This document shows, one piece after another, positions 9,852-21,639 of a stretch of DNA of 64,000 bases (the first letter of the stretch is position 1; the number at the start of each line of letters is the position of its first letter). The stretch is taken from contig OY720348.1 in assembly GCA_963082975.1 (NCBI GenBank), forward strand, positions 17,599,146-17,663,145. The letters are read 5' to 3'. The DNA is from Labia minor. Its lineage: Eukaryota; Arthropoda; Insecta; Dermaptera; Spongiphoridae. The translations under genes and the position numbers were made by a program. Below the pieces are notes generated by a model that saw only the letters and a list, made by a program, of their open reading frames with translations, was not told where the DNA came from and did no database searches.

Positions 9852-10502
9852 ACCGACCGACGATAGTAAGGGAGGTATTGTTTTCACACCAAATTTCACA
9901 TGTGGAGATTTTTACATATCTCCACGAATCATGCATTTTCTTAACAGAAAAAAGTATTTTTAGCATGATGTCTGTCCGTCCGTCTGTCTGTCCGTCTGTC
10001 CGTCTGTCCGTCCGTATAGATGTGTACAGCCTGAACGGCTTAACGGATTTTGATGAAATTTGGTATATTTACTTAATGCATCAGTGGGATGAATTGATCA
10101 ACTTTTGGTGCAAATCCGGAAACCGGAAGTGGTAGTATTAGCGATCGACGATAAGAAGGGAAGGGTTATTTTCGCACCAAATTTCACATGAGGAGATTTT
10201 TTTTACATATAACCACGAATGTATTGGTTTTATCCTCGGGAAAAATCATCTTCATTATGTTTTTCTTAATTTAAAATTATATGACGTCACCCAGCCCTTC
10301 ATGACGTCACAGCCTCGGGTAACGCCGGCTACCTCAGCTATATATTATAAATAAAATAAAATTAAAAATATTTATGTTATATCCATATCTGTTTTTTATT
10401 ACATTAATAGATATATTAAAATTATTTGAAATTGTTTCTGTAGCTGGAAATTAATTTATTTCAAACCGTCGGTCGGTTCGGACCTGGCCACAGGTCAACT
10501 TA
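9852..10502 (+). mobile_element. HINE family B copy 1 (full length)
   Basis: The 5' end ACCGACCGACG (9852) is exactly inverted at 10467-10477 (CGTCGGTCGGT). A 6-bp-stem hairpin, GACCTG-GCCA-CAGGTC, follows at 10481-10496. The core holds GTCCGTCTGTCTGTCC tandem repeats (about 9973-10015), then an AACGGATTTTGATGAAATTT block. Subterminal inverted repeats, a GTCC/GTCT core and a 3' hairpin are the DINE-1/HINE plan. A short ORF (9878-10135) is a by-product of the repeat. Confidence 0.85.
10282..10310 (+). promoter_or_regulatory. Paired CRE-like sites in HINE B
   Basis: TGACGTCA occurs at 10282-10289 and 10302-10309, 20 bp apart. The pair recurs at the same place in the 28 kb copy. Confidence 0.5.
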
Positions 10503-10618
10503 TTTTTATTAATGGTTTTAAAAGTCCCCTAAAAGTTAATATTTTTTTTTTATATTTAAAAATTTAAATTTTTTTTAATATTATAAAATATTATTAATTT
10601 TTTTATTTCCAATATTTT

Positions 10619-10792
10619 TACTATCTCGCCAGGGAAATTGTCGATGTCGAGATTTTAATGTTTTTAAACGTTTTGAAGGTCCCTGAGTCATTTTCACTAA
10701 GGTTGATTAAAATGTCTGTGTGTATGTAAATATAATATAATATTAATTAATCCAATTCAAATTTGCAAGATAGTCGAGTGGAGACACTCCAG
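10619..10792 (+). mobile_element. HINE family A copy 3, internally deleted
   Basis: Only about 110 bp of the 5' end and about 60 bp of the 3' end remain, joined after the short GT run. Both inverted repeats and the 3' hairpin are kept, giving a 174-bp minimal element. Confidence 0.85.
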
Positions 10793-10799
10793 ATTTTTT

Positions 10800-12490
10800 T
10801 TTTTTAATATTTTACTATTTTACTTTTTTTAGAAAAATATATTTAGAAATATATACATATATATATACTAAAACTACTGTATATATTGATTGTCATATGT
10901 GAGCTACCACATATATTCAACTGGTTTTACCTCAAATTGAGTGAATTTATTTGTGCATAGGTTCTATTAAAAGTTTTTCACTATATAATTCTACATTATC
11001 AAATTTAGTTTCGATACTTTATAAATTTGCAATTTCTATCTATTTCAATTACCATTGGTTTCTTTAATTTAATTACTTTTTCTATTGAGTCTATCATTAT
11101 CATTCCTATCATTCGAAATAGAATATTTTTTTTTTCAAAGATGATACTCTACATTTTATATTATAAATTTATTATTATCATTTTTATTAAATTTTTTATT
11201 TGATGACTCTTTTTGATAGCTTTAATTTCGAAGTATAAATCTATACTGCCCTTATTGGGACCATTACTCTTTCTTTAGTATTTTATTTACTAATAAAATT
11301 TCGATTTCCTTTCCATTACCATTTACCTGACATTAATTTACTCTTCGTGGTTTTTATTCATCCAATGTAATTTTGATTTTTTTTTATCTTTTATTTTTCT
11401 ATTAATTCTCAACAGTTCTGATCAAATCAATGCTTATTCTTTTTGTTATTTTTTAAATCCTATATTATTTCATGTTTTCTTCAATAACTAAACTTTTCAA
11501 TTGATTTTTTATACCAACCAGAAATATATCTAAATTGTATGTTTTGTGGTTTGGATTGTGAACCACACGGTACTCTCGTAACTTAATACTTTCAGATTTT
11601 CATCTTTTCATCTTTTGAAAAAAAAAAAAAAAAAAAAATTTAACCGATGAAGATGTCAAACAAGAAGTAAGTAGATTAAGTGAAGGAATGGATTGAGATT
11701 TCGATGAAGTGAGAATAACAAAAAAAAAAAAAAATAATAATAAAATAAAAATTGACAGTTTAAAACGGAAAATCAAAAAATAAGTAACATTCAATATAAT
11801 GTTATATTTTTTTTTTTGTATGAAATAAGAAAATTGGAAATTTAATTTCTGGACATAACTCGAATAGGCTCCTATCATTCGCCCGGCTTAACCGCCACTT
11901 TATCCGGCGTTGGGGAGGTGGAAAATATTATATAATAATAATAATAATAATTATATTAATATTAAGAAGAAGAAGTAAGTGTCAAAATCACTTAAATTAT
12001 TATAAAATAAATTAAATTAATTAATTAAATTAAATGTACACAAATTTTAGGTTCATATGATTCATAGCAAATTAGATTCGTTTCATTCACTTTGAAAACT
12101 ACGATAAAACTTGTCAAAGAAATCACTTTTTATCGATTTTGCATAATTTACATAATAATGAATAAAAATTTTTGCACTCCCTAAATGGATGAATTGATTA
12201 ATAAAAATCTTTATAAATTGGAGTATTATAGTTATAAAATTAAATTTGGATTTCGATGCTATTATCATATCACCTCGTAAAAAGATTTTCCTAATCAAAT
12301 GTGGATAAAAACAACAACAATATTTTATTGATCGAATATAGTATATTAGAGAATCATTTAAAAACCCATATTTAAATAATAAAAATACTTTCTTTGGAAA
12401 AAATATTCTATTTTTATAGTCTTCCAATAAATCCAAAAGCATTTGAAAATAATATACGGCAATTATGCATTAGTGAGTTTGTTAATTTAA
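10800..12490. other. Unassigned AT-rich region
   Basis: No conserved coding signal or named repeat. It contains homopolymer A/T runs (for example 11617-11638), AAT repeats near 11935-11950 and low-complexity ORFs judged spurious. Confidence 0.5.
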
Positions 12491-12492
12491 AA

Positions 12493-13088
12493 ATCTGGAG
12501 TGTCTCCACTCGACTATCTCGCATATTTGAATTGGATTAATTAACACATATATTATATTTAAAAATTAAATTTAATTAATTAAATTATAAATTAAAATTA
12601 ATAAATATATATTAAACCAGCGCATGTTTGCCTCTTTTATGATGGCACCTCGTCACCTGCTGGCTTGTTATTTGCAGCCGTGTTAAAAAATTAATTCCGG
12701 TACTTTCAGCTGAAGCTGAAATTCTATATTATAACAGTTTAATAGAATTTTTAATCATGTGAAAAACTATCAAATATATATCTTTATTTTTTTACGGTCA
12801 TTTTAGAGAAAAAAAAATCAAAACGTTGTAGGTAATGACGCTCTTCCGGATGAGCTACATTTCTCAAAATTTGATAGAAAACTACAAATTTTAAATAATG
12901 CCGGTGTACCAAATTTCATTATTCTAGCTCAAACCGTTTTTGCGTAATCTTGTCTACATACACACACATACACATACATTTTTCTCAGCCTTTGTGAAAA
13001 TAATTTAGGAACCTTCAAAACGTATAAAAACATCAAAATCTTGACATCGAACATTTTCTCTCTTACTATCTCTGGCGAGACGGTAAAA
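12493..13088 (-). mobile_element. HINE family A copy 4
   Basis: The 3' end is at 12493 (ATCTGGAGTGTCTCCACTCG read on plus) with its hairpin and inverted repeat. The 5' end is near 13088 (CTCTGGCGAGACGG). The core is (CA)n on plus at about 12960-12977. Confidence 0.85.
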
Positions 13089-13306
13089 ATTACCACATCT
13101 TCCTCTGAAGTGTGGGGCCGGTACTAGGGTTTTAAGTACCCCGGAAATAAAATTTGGCCCTTTCATATAAATTATTATCATATTATTTTCAAAATAAATA
13201 TAAAAATAATATTTTTTTAGAAATGAAAAACCATTTGTATGCATTAATGTTTTGTGATAAAATTCATAAAATTTCTTAAATTTCATTAATTTTATTAGCA
13301 ATTTTA

Positions 13307-13570
13307 GCGACGGTAGCAAGGGAAGGTATTGTTTTCACACCAAATTTCACATGTGGAGATTTTTACATATCTCCACGAATCATTCATTTTTTTAACAGAA
13401 AAAAGTATTTTTAGCATCATGTCTGTCCGTTGTATGTCTGTATATTCGTGTACAGCTTGAACAGCTCAACGAATTTAGATAAATTTTATTCTATTTACTT
13501 AATGCATCAGTACCATGAATTCATCAACTTTTGGTGTATATCCCGTAACCCGAAGTGGTAGTTTACAAAT
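13307..13570 (+). mobile_element. HINE family B variant, 3'-truncated
   Basis: GCGACGGTAGCAAGG at the start is a decayed family B 5' end. The CACACCAAATTTCACATG block and the GTCTGTCC block follow. After about 13558 it shares AGTTTACAAATTATTAATT with the copy at 60.97 kb rather than with copy 1, which defines a B variant. Confidence 0.7.
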
Positions 13571-14438
13571 TATTAATTTTATACTCACAAGTGCAAAAAT
13601 TCATAAATCATTATAACATTCTTCTAACACAGTGATTCTGAACCTTTTTTTTTTACCGCGGCACACTTTTAACGTTTTAAAAATTTTGAAATTGTTTCTT
13701 TTTTTGCGGGTGGAATATTTAAGTGCGAATGGGAAAAGAAAAAAATTAGTACAATGTTGATTCATGAAATGAAACCACTTGAAAAGTGAGCAAAAATTAA
13801 AATTTATCAGATTAAGTGAAATTAGTAATATTGATAAAATGAAATGTATAATAAATAATATTTAAATTTATTAGCATATCATTATAAATATGCAAACTAA
13901 ACAGTTGAAAATTTTAAAAAATTCATTAAAAATTATTTAAGAGAATTCAAAAAAAATAAATAAAAAATTAAAAATTAAAAATAAAATGGATATAAAAAAA
14001 ATCCTTTGAGATTACAATAGACTGTTGTTAAAAATACGTCTTAGCGAAACAGAGTCAAGGGTCGACCTTTCCTCCCTCGCCTGTTAAATTGTTTGTTCAC
14101 CAATGGGGGGGGGGGGGGGCTGATAAGCTAGTATTATCTGTATAGGCACAAGATATTTCGGGGATCCTTATATATACATAATTTATACCTAGTAGATGAA
14201 TATATATAAAAATAAAAAAATTATTAAGCAAAGAATTTTCATTTTAATAAATCACCTACAAAAATAAAAAAGTCTCTATAATTTTTAATATATCATACGA
14301 AATTATATTAAACTTATTTCAGATTTCATGGACAGTCATACCAACTTAAAAACAAATAATTTGATTGGTACGTATAGCGCGCGAATTTTTAAAACAAAAG
14401 TCAACATACGTTTTATTTATTATATATGTATATACTAC
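13570..14438. other. AT-rich DNA with hAT left-end fragment and G15 tract
   Basis: CAGTGATTCTGAACC at 13630 followed by ACCGCGGCACACTTTTAA matches the left end of the hAT element at 46852 and then decays. A run of 15 G lies at 14105-14119. No genes seen. Confidence 0.5.
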
Positions 14439-14934
14439 ATAGGCTGAAAAGTCCCGTGATTTTTCAATAGGTGACGCCACTAGAAAATGAACATGACTCA
14501 TTTCGAGAGGCTCATCTGTCACTTTATGTATCAAGTATCATGACATTTCGCTCATTGTTTACAAGTTACAGTCAGTTGAGTGATCCTACTTTCGCCTTCA
14601 TAAGAAAAATGGAAAAACAGGAATATCGCGTCTTGATAAACCTGTTGTTCTCGAAGGTGCAGATGTGGGATAACATTCCTGCAACCACTGCAATGATTGT
14701 TGACAAGTTTTTCCCATTAAAAAATAATGTTTAATCAAGATGTGATATTCCTATTTTTCCATTTTTTTATGAAGGCGAAAGTAGCGTCACTCAAACGACT
14801 GTAGCTTGTAATTAATGGACGAAATGTCATGAAACTTCATACATAAACTAGTGACAGATGAGCCTCTCGAAATGAGTCATGTTCATTTTCTAGTGGCGTC
14901 ACCTATTGAATAATCACGAGACTTTTCAGCCCAT
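14439..14934. mobile_element. Fold-back mariner derivative with ~200-bp terminal inverted repeats
   Basis: The left arm 14439-14641 and right arm 14732-14934 are near-perfect inverted copies starting at ATAGGCTGAAAAGTCCCGTG. The arms include the first codons of a mariner transposase (MEKQEYRVLI on the left). About 90 bp of spacer separates them. The termini and the MEKxEYRVLI start are characteristic of mariner. It looks like two 5' ends joined head to head, so it cannot encode transposase. Confidence 0.85.
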
Positions 14935-14939
14935 GAAAT

Positions 14940-15853
14940 ATATATATTACTAAGTAAGTAACTGTCATAACGATATATTGAAAAAAAAAATCAAATTATA
15001 TATTATAATATTAATATATTTTTTATACTAAAGTACTTGGTGTTTAAAAACAAACATACTCATTGAAACGTAAAATCCAATGCAATTTTATTTGTCACAA
15101 TAGTGACAAATAATGAAAAATAGTTTTTGATAAATTAATAATTTAAATAATATAATTCTTCAACTTGCTATTTGAATGTAGACACTTTAAATTTGTCTCG
15201 TAGGCACCACTTTACCGCTCCTTAGATATTTTAATATATACAAGTGCATTAAATAGATGTATCGATAAACCATCGCTTATGCTCATCTCAACCAAGATTT
15301 AAGAAGTGAGAGAGCATTCGACTTGAGTACAAAATTACAATTACTATAGTAAGTTATCAGAATACTTCCAAAGTTAAGTGGATTAAATTGAAGCGAAATA
15401 TATACATTTATTCGTAACATAATTAATTTAAGTCGTGTAAATATAGATTAAATCTACGTACGTATTATATTCATATTTTAAAATCGTAAGGCAATTTTAG
15501 GTTCGTTTATTTATTAATAAAGAATATAGAACACTTTTATATATGTTTAGAGGATGGTCGATGAAATTTTAGTTTAGTAGAATTTAAGAAATGTGGTCCA
15601 GACAAAAAAAGATGATTTCATTTTGAAATTGCATTGGCCCTTAAAAGAATGATTTGAAATCAAATGATTATAAGTTTAATCAATATTGATTATAAATTAT
15701 TTCCACTTCCTACACACTTATTTCTTACTGCCAAGAAGTATTGGGCCTACTTTTTAGAGGCACAGCACGTCAATAAATTGTTTAAATATTTGAGTATATA
15801 ATGAAATAAAATGATATATAACATAAAGTTAATAATATATTTGATGTTTTCAC
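14940..15853. other. Intronic AT-rich DNA 3' of the Shaw exon
   Basis: This lies in the intron downstream of the Shaw exon. No recognised repeat or gene. Short AT tracts only. Confidence 0.5.
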
Positions 15854-16071
15854 CTGTAATAGTTGAGCACCTGTGCGAAGACTCCGGGATGTCTGTCGAA
15901 GAAATACTCGTTAAGGATGGGATCATAGTTGGCCAGTGCTTCGGTAAGCCTTGATAACCGCGTGGCGGGTATCTTTTTAAGTGTTGCTTTATAAGTTTCA
16001 TGACGAATTCCACCGACGTTGAGAACAACGCGGTTCTCCGCGTCCATATTAATTAAATTCATCTTGGACAC
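15854..16071 (-). CDS. Shaw: Shaw-type (Kv3) voltage-gated K+ channel, first coding exon
   Basis: Coding starts at the ATG at 16062. It gives [20 protein letters not shown] and continues to [16 protein letters not shown]. This is the N-terminal half of the T1 (BTB-like) tetramerisation domain of Shaw channels, including the [10 protein letters not shown] and [12 protein letters not shown] blocks. It appears nearly identical to insect Shaw over its whole length. The T1 domain sets subfamily-specific assembly; the channel carries delayed-rectifier K+ current in neurons. The exon begins after a pyrimidine-rich TTTAG acceptor (AG at 16073-16072), so nine bases of 5'UTR precede the ATG. It ends AG|GTGAAA with the donor at 15853. 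The final Arg codon is split (phase 2). No later exon (rest of T1, S1-S6) is in the window. Confidence 0.95.
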
Positions 16072-16079
16072 CTAAATGA

Positions 16080-16304
16080 AAAAAAAAATATAATAAAAAT
16101 TAAATTGTTAATGTGGTAGCTCTCATATAACTAATTATATAATTTATCAATATATATATATATATATATATATATGTATAAATAAAATAATAAAATAATA
16201 TGTATATTTATTTTAAAATGATATTTATAAAATTTATCTACAAAATAAAATTATCAAAAATTTTAATAAGAATCTTGATAATATTTTAAATCTCTTATTT
16301 TATG

Positions 16305-16339
<35 letters not shown>

Positions 16340-16346
16340 TTCATTT
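16080..16346. repeat. AT microsatellites flanking the Shaw exon
   Basis: (TA)n runs at about 16150-16175 and 16308-16330 lie in the intron 5' of the exon. Confidence 0.7.
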
Positions 16347-16948
16347 TTACTATCTCTTAAGAGATAGTATTGCGATCACGAAAATTTTCGATGTTGAGAT
16401 TTTGATGTTTTTATACGTTTTGAAGGTTCCTGAATCATTTTCACTAAGGTTGAGAAAAATGTCTCTGTGTGTGTGTATGTGTGTGTATGTATGTAACCAA
16501 GATTACGCAAAAACGATTTGAGCTAGAATGATGAAATTTGGTATATGAGCATTATTCAAAATTCGTAGTTTTCTATCAACTTTTGAGAAATGTAGCTCAA
16601 CCGGAAGAGGGTCATTACCTACAACGTTTTGATTTTTTTTCCTCTAAAGTGACCGTAAAAATAAAGATATATGTTTGATAATTTTTCACATGATTAATAA
16701 TTGTATAAAACTGCTATATATAGAATTTCAGCTTGATTGATTCGCTGAAATTTCCAGAATTAATTTTTTAACACTGCAAATCTCACGCGCCAACACGTGA
16801 CGTGATGCCATCAACAAAAAGCCAAACATGCGCTGGTTTAATATTTATTATTTATAATTTATAAATAATTAAATTTATTTTAAATATAATATATTATGTT
16901 ATTTAATCCTATTCAAATTGCGAGATAGTCGAGTGGAGACACTCCAGC
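16347..16948 (+). mobile_element. HINE family A copy 5
   Basis: The 5' hairpin here is CTATCTCTTAAGAGATAG: the stem is the same as in the consensus but the loop has changed. Both inverted repeats and the 3' hairpin GAGTGGAGACACTC are intact. It lies about 280 bp upstream of the Shaw exon in its orientation, in the preceding intron. Confidence 0.9.
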
Positions 16949-17195
16949 TAATTTTAATATTATTGTTATAAATATATTTATTTTGAATTGAACAGAAATT
17001 GATAATTAGTCTTTATTTATCAATCAATTAATTAATTAATCTTAAAGTGGTCAGGACATGATAAAAATTAAATTATTTATCTCGAATTAAAATTAAATAA
17101 TAAACATTCAAATATAAATAATTTGTTTTTCAAATTTACGTTAATACTTGGTTTAGTTTAAATCGAAATAGTTTCGGTAGATACACTATCAAAAC

Positions 17196-17479
17196 CAGCG
17201 TTTCGCCAAACTTTTTGACTTCACGGACCAGTTAATTCATAATTTAAATCCCGCGGACCACTAATAGGATTTTTTTAAGTGTTAAATATATTTATAAATA
17301 AAAATTGTGATCAAAGAATACATAAACATTGAGTTTTTATAACTTATCACGTATAGTTATGAATTGAATCATGTTTTAATGCTTCTTAAAACATAACTTA
17401 ACATGATGAGTAAGTATATTCCACATTTTTCTGCGGACCAGCGAAATTTTCTCGCGGACCACCCCTTTGGCAACCGCTG
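17196..17479. mobile_element. hAT-type MITE with perfect 8-bp target duplication
   Basis: Ends CAGCGTTTCGCCAAA and TTTGGCAACCGCTG are inverted. The duplication ATCAAAAC is identical at 17188-17195 and 17480-17487. The body carries paired GCGGACCAC/GACC motifs near each end. 284 bp, no coding capacity. Confidence 0.85.
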
Positions 17480-17530
17480 ATCAAAACAATTGAGGATCTA
17501 CCACAATGTTTAAATTTTTAATTATTATTT

Positions 17531-18080
17531 TTACTATCTCGCCGGAGATAGTATTGCGATCACGAAAATTTTTGAAAAAGTTTGAGAAAAATGTCTGTGT
17601 GTGTGTGTGTGTGTGTGTATGTAGACAAGATTACGCAAAAACGGTTTGAGATAGAATAATGAAATTGGGTACATGAACATGATTCAAAATTTGTAGTTTT
17701 CTATCAAATTTGAGAAATGTAGCTCTTTCCAAAGGGGGTCATTACCTACAACGTTTTGATTTTTTTTCCTCTAAAGTGACCGTAAAAATAAAGATATATG
17801 TTTGATAGTTTTTCACATGATTAAAAATTGTATAAAACTGCTATATATAGAATTTCAGCTTGATTGAATGACTGAAAGTACTGGAATTAATTTTTTAACA
17901 CGACTGCAAATCACGCGCCAGCACGTAAAGTGGTGCCATCAACAAAGAGCCAAACACGCGCTGGTTGAATAAATATTATTTATTAATTTTAATTTTTAAT
18001 TTATAATTAATTAAATTTAATTTAAATATAATCTATGTTAATTAATCCAATTTAAATTTGCGAGATAGTCGAGTGGATAC
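17531..18080 (+). mobile_element. HINE family A copy 6
   Basis: The 5' end ACTATCTCGCCGGAGATAG is intact. About 80 bp after the CGAAAATTTTTG block is deleted, joining it directly to TTTGAGAAAAATGTCTGTG. The 3' hairpin is mutated (GAGTGGATACAAATC). Confidence 0.85.
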
Positions 18081-18084
18081 AAAT

Positions 18085-18860
18085 CGTTTAATTTGTAAAT
18101 TAAAAAAAAATTAATATTAGTTGATCCAAAAATATAGGTATCTAAAGATGAATTTAGTCGCCTAAATATTAATATTATTCATTTTCTAATGGAAAAATTT
18201 TATAAATTATAACTAGTGGTTTAATTTTATATAGAAAATTTGCACTCTTTCACATTCTCAAATCATAAAAACAAAATTTTAAAGGAGGGCATTCGTCAAA
18301 ATTTTTTTTTTACTTAATTTGAAAAATATAAATTGCAAATTTCGAATATTTAATCATTTCGCCATTACATTATAAATATTTGAACAAATACAAATAAATG
18401 AACAAGAAAGGGAAAGTGATGAATTAGTGAAAATAAAACAAAACGAGAAAGTAAACAGTAATGAGGGTACGCGTAAGAATTTCAAAAGAGTGAAAAAAGT
18501 AAGGGTGGGGGGAGGGGTGGTGAGGATAAGAACAAAAAAAAAAACTTATTAAAAAAAAAAACCTTCCACAATTCATTGAGACACGGTGAGGGTGGAATTA
18601 TGCAAGTGGCGGAGCACGACAACCAACTGGGACAGTTATAAAGCACAAGGAAGGGAAAATAAATCTTAAAAAGATAAAAACAACAACAACAACAACAACA
18701 ACAAACCCTACTACTCCAATTCATTCTTTAATATAAAATTTCAAATATAAACTCACCTATCCCCCTACCCACTCCCACATATACTGCCAGGTAAATAAAG
18801 TGACAGGATTAGAGAAGCCATCCATAATATGGGTTTGGATTTTTGATTCAAAAACATTTT
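18085..18860. other. AT-rich and simple-sequence region
   Basis: It has a purine-rich stretch around 18480-18545 and (CAA)n at 18679-18704. Not recognised; no convincing coding frame. Confidence 0.45.
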
Positions 18861-18867
18861 TTTAATC

Positions 18868-19018
18868 CAGGGGTGTCAAACTCATAGGTACACTTGGGCC
18901 AAACAAACAAGTTTTAACTTTAGGAGGGCCGCAAAAAAACATTTTACCTTTTTTTAAAGTCGAAAGTGGTCGCGGGCCGCAAAAATAGTTGTCGCGGGCC
19001 GCGAGTTTGACACCCCTG
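18868..19018. mobile_element. hAT-type MITE (151 bp)
   Basis: Terminal inverted repeats CAGGGGTGTCAAACTC and GAGTTTGACACCCCTG are perfect over 16 bp. Flanking 8-mers TTTTAATC (18860) and TCTTAATC (19019) differ at one base. GC-rich GCGGGCCGC motifs repeat inside. Confidence 0.9.
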
Positions 19019-19029
19019 TCTTAATCTAT

Positions 19030-19440
19030 AGTAAATATTAATTTTAGTGTTGAATTGTTGAGAAAAAGGACATTTTTAAAAAAAAAATGATTTTTGTTTG
19101 TTTGTATTTTATTGCAAAAGATACACCACTATTTTGGGTATATCCAAGTCTCTTGATTTTTATTATTATTATTATTATTAGCTGAAAAAATTCGTACTTC
19201 AATACGTTTAATATCATTAGTATGAAGGACTACTGACAAAAATTAGTAAAAGTTAAGTTTAACATTGATAATTAATTAATAAACTTAAAGAACTTAGAAA
19301 AATTTCAATAAGTAAATTTGACTATTTTCAAAAGTTAAAATTTTTTAAATTTTTGCTATATATTAATAAAATAATATATATATATATATGAATTTATAAA
19401 GTAAGAATGTATAAATTTATTACTCTCATTTTGGACCTAT
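19030..19440. other. AT-rich stretch; 3' end shared with 33.1 kb
   Basis: The last ~70 bp (19370-19441, ending TTTATTACTCTCATTTT) closely match 33085-33156, directly before another family A element. The rest is unassigned. Confidence 0.5.
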
Positions 19441-19441
19441 T

Positions 19442-19906
19442 TTACTATCTCGAAAGAGTATTGAGATCACGAAAATTTTCGATGTCGAGATTTTGATGTT
19501 TTTATACGTTTTGAAGGTCCCTGAGTCATTTTCACTAAGGTTGAGAAAAATGTCTGTTTGTGTATGTGTGTATGTTGACAAGATTACGTAAAAACTTTTT
19601 GAGCTAGAATTAGGAAATTTAGTACATGGACATTATTCAAAATTCGTAGTTCTCTATCAACATTTGAGACATGTAGCTCATCCGGAAGTGGGACATTACC
19701 TATTACGTTTTGATTTTTTTCCCTCTAAACTGAACGTAGAAAAAGATGAAATGATTAAAAATTGTATAAAACTGCTATATATAAAATTTCAGCTTGATTG
19801 AATCGCTGAAAGTACCGGAATTAATTTTTTAACACGACTGCAAATAATATATGTGTTAATTAATCCAATTCAAATATGCGAGATAGTCGAGTGAAGACAC
19901 TCCAGA
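19442..19906 (+). mobile_element. HINE family A copy 7
   Basis: The 5' end is slightly shortened (ACTATCTCGAAAGAG). About 100 bp including the CACGTG region is deleted near the 3' end (after CGACTGCAAATAAT). The inverted repeat and 3' hairpin are present. Confidence 0.85.
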
Positions 19907-19909
19907 TTT

Positions 19910-21128
19910 TTTTATTTAATATTCGCATGTCTCCGAAGCCTCTAAGGTCCAAGAGGAAGGTATGTTCTAAATTTCATTGCAATCTAATCTGTGTTTTTTG
20001 AGATTTCGTTATAAGTGAACATGGACATTCTTATCACTCTTGATGCCCTGGGGTTATAAACCAATTAAAATTCTTAAATATGATTTTTTAATATTTCATT
20101 GCAATTATAAATAAAATCATTTTGTTAAATGAAATTCAAGCTAACCTGCATTTTTCAATTTAAGCATATTTGAAAATTTCTCATCTTGACGTTCGTGGCG
20201 CCCCTTAAGTTACAGCGCCCCTGGACTGTAGCACAAACAGTTCATAGGGTTAATATGACCCTGTGAGTGAATGATTCGGTCCTATATGAGCTTTATATAC
20301 GTATATATCGATTATAATTATTATAATAGCTTCAATAGCATTCACATTTTAATTTTAAATTGATTTGCATAGACTTAATGACAGTTTTAAAAAAAAATGC
20401 AAAATACAATAATATTTTTTTTTAATTTATTTTTAATTCATCCAATAACGATATCCAGTAACTTTTCTAATATTAATATTTTAGTAAATGTCAAAAATTT
20501 CTTATTTTATTATATAAATATTAGATTTCCCCCATCCCGTATTAAGAATGATTTTTCTAATTTTTTCACTTTGTTTTCCGAAAAATGTGTAGATATCTCT
20601 GAAACGTTTTATTTACATTATAATAAATAATTTGTCTGTCTAAAAACTAATTTTCAAATAAAACAAAATACAAGAATAAAAATAGTGTTGTGGGGTGAAT
20701 AAATATACCTGTAAAATGTTATGGTTTGACGGAACGGGTTGTGGGTCGTGTTTTATTGTCCCTTTATTAAACCATTTCGGAGAGCTTTTAATGATTATTG
20801 AATTGAGTCAGTCATTGATGGACCAATACAATAGAATGATTTACATAGGGGTTTGATCAAAAGACATAAATATTTAATTTAAATCGGTAAAATTCAATGT
20901 TTATTATTTGGTAGGTGAATATTAAATCATTTTTAGTAAAAGCCACAATAACTGAATGTTTATTAAATAATTTATCTAATAATAAAAATAATATAATGTC
21001 CAAAGTTTACCTGATTTTGGTTGATGCTAATAGTGAGTTGTATGCCCTCTGGTTTTGTGTACTGCCATGATCCTGTTAGACATAAAAAAACAAATATAAA
21101 TAACAATCAAAGAAAACAGAAATATAAT
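19910..21128. other. Unassigned AT-rich region
   Basis: A slightly GC-richer patch at 20190-20270 (GTGGCGCCCC, GCGCCCCTGG) may be old element debris. The ORF at 20397-20630 is low-complexity and not credible. Confidence 0.4.
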
Positions 21129-21129
21129 C

Positions 21130-21632
21130 GGTAATTATTCAAGTAAACGCCTTTTCGTGAATTTGGTTAATACTTTACCAGTCGGTTCCTTTTGCAATTC
21201 CAAATAAACTTTTCTTATGCAATTTTTTCGGGCCTCTTCTAGTTTACGAAATAAAAATTATTAAAATAAAGATTTTTTAAGTTTGACAGATTCGTTATGA
21301 ACGTCAAAATTGGCCATTAAGTAATGTTTTATTGACTAATTCACTAATTATTCACTTATTCACTAATTTTCGGTTTTTATAAGTTCGGTTTGGATTTAAA
21401 CCGAACTTAAAAAACCCAAATATTAGTGCGCCATCTGGTCGTCAAAAGAATAAAACATGCTAGCTAAATAAAATGTCAATAGATTTATATGCAAATTTTA
21501 ATAATTTTTATCTCTTAAACTAGAAGAGGCCCGAAAAAATTTTATAAGAAAAGTTTATTTGGAATTGTAAAAGGAACCCACTGGTAAAGTTTTATCCAAA
21601 TCCACGAAAAGGCATTTACTTGAATAATTACC
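21130..21632. mobile_element. Long-TIR MITE, Mutator-like
   Basis: Terminal inverted repeats of about 118 bp (21130-21247 and 21515-21632) start GGTAATTATTCAAGTAAA. The 8-bp duplication ATATAATC is identical on both sides (21122-21129, 21633-21640). A second hairpin sits at the centre (AGTTCGGTTT...AAACCGAACT, about 21380-21410). Long TIRs with an 8-9 bp duplication suit Mutator-like elements; P-like is the alternative. No coding capacity. Confidence 0.8.
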
Positions 21633-21639
21633 ATATAAT

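Noticed and set aside
9878-10135. 85-codon ORF (also 69 codons at 56546)
   Set aside because: Lies within HINE family B; the SVRPSVCPSVR stretch is the GTCC/GTCT microsatellite translated.
11600-12442. ORFs on the minus strand
   Set aside because: Low-complexity F/K/I/Y-rich translations of AT-rich DNA with homopolymers.
18482-18724. 80-codon Cys-rich minus-strand ORF
   Set aside because: The Cys run is a translated (CAA)n microsatellite and the rest is low-complexity.
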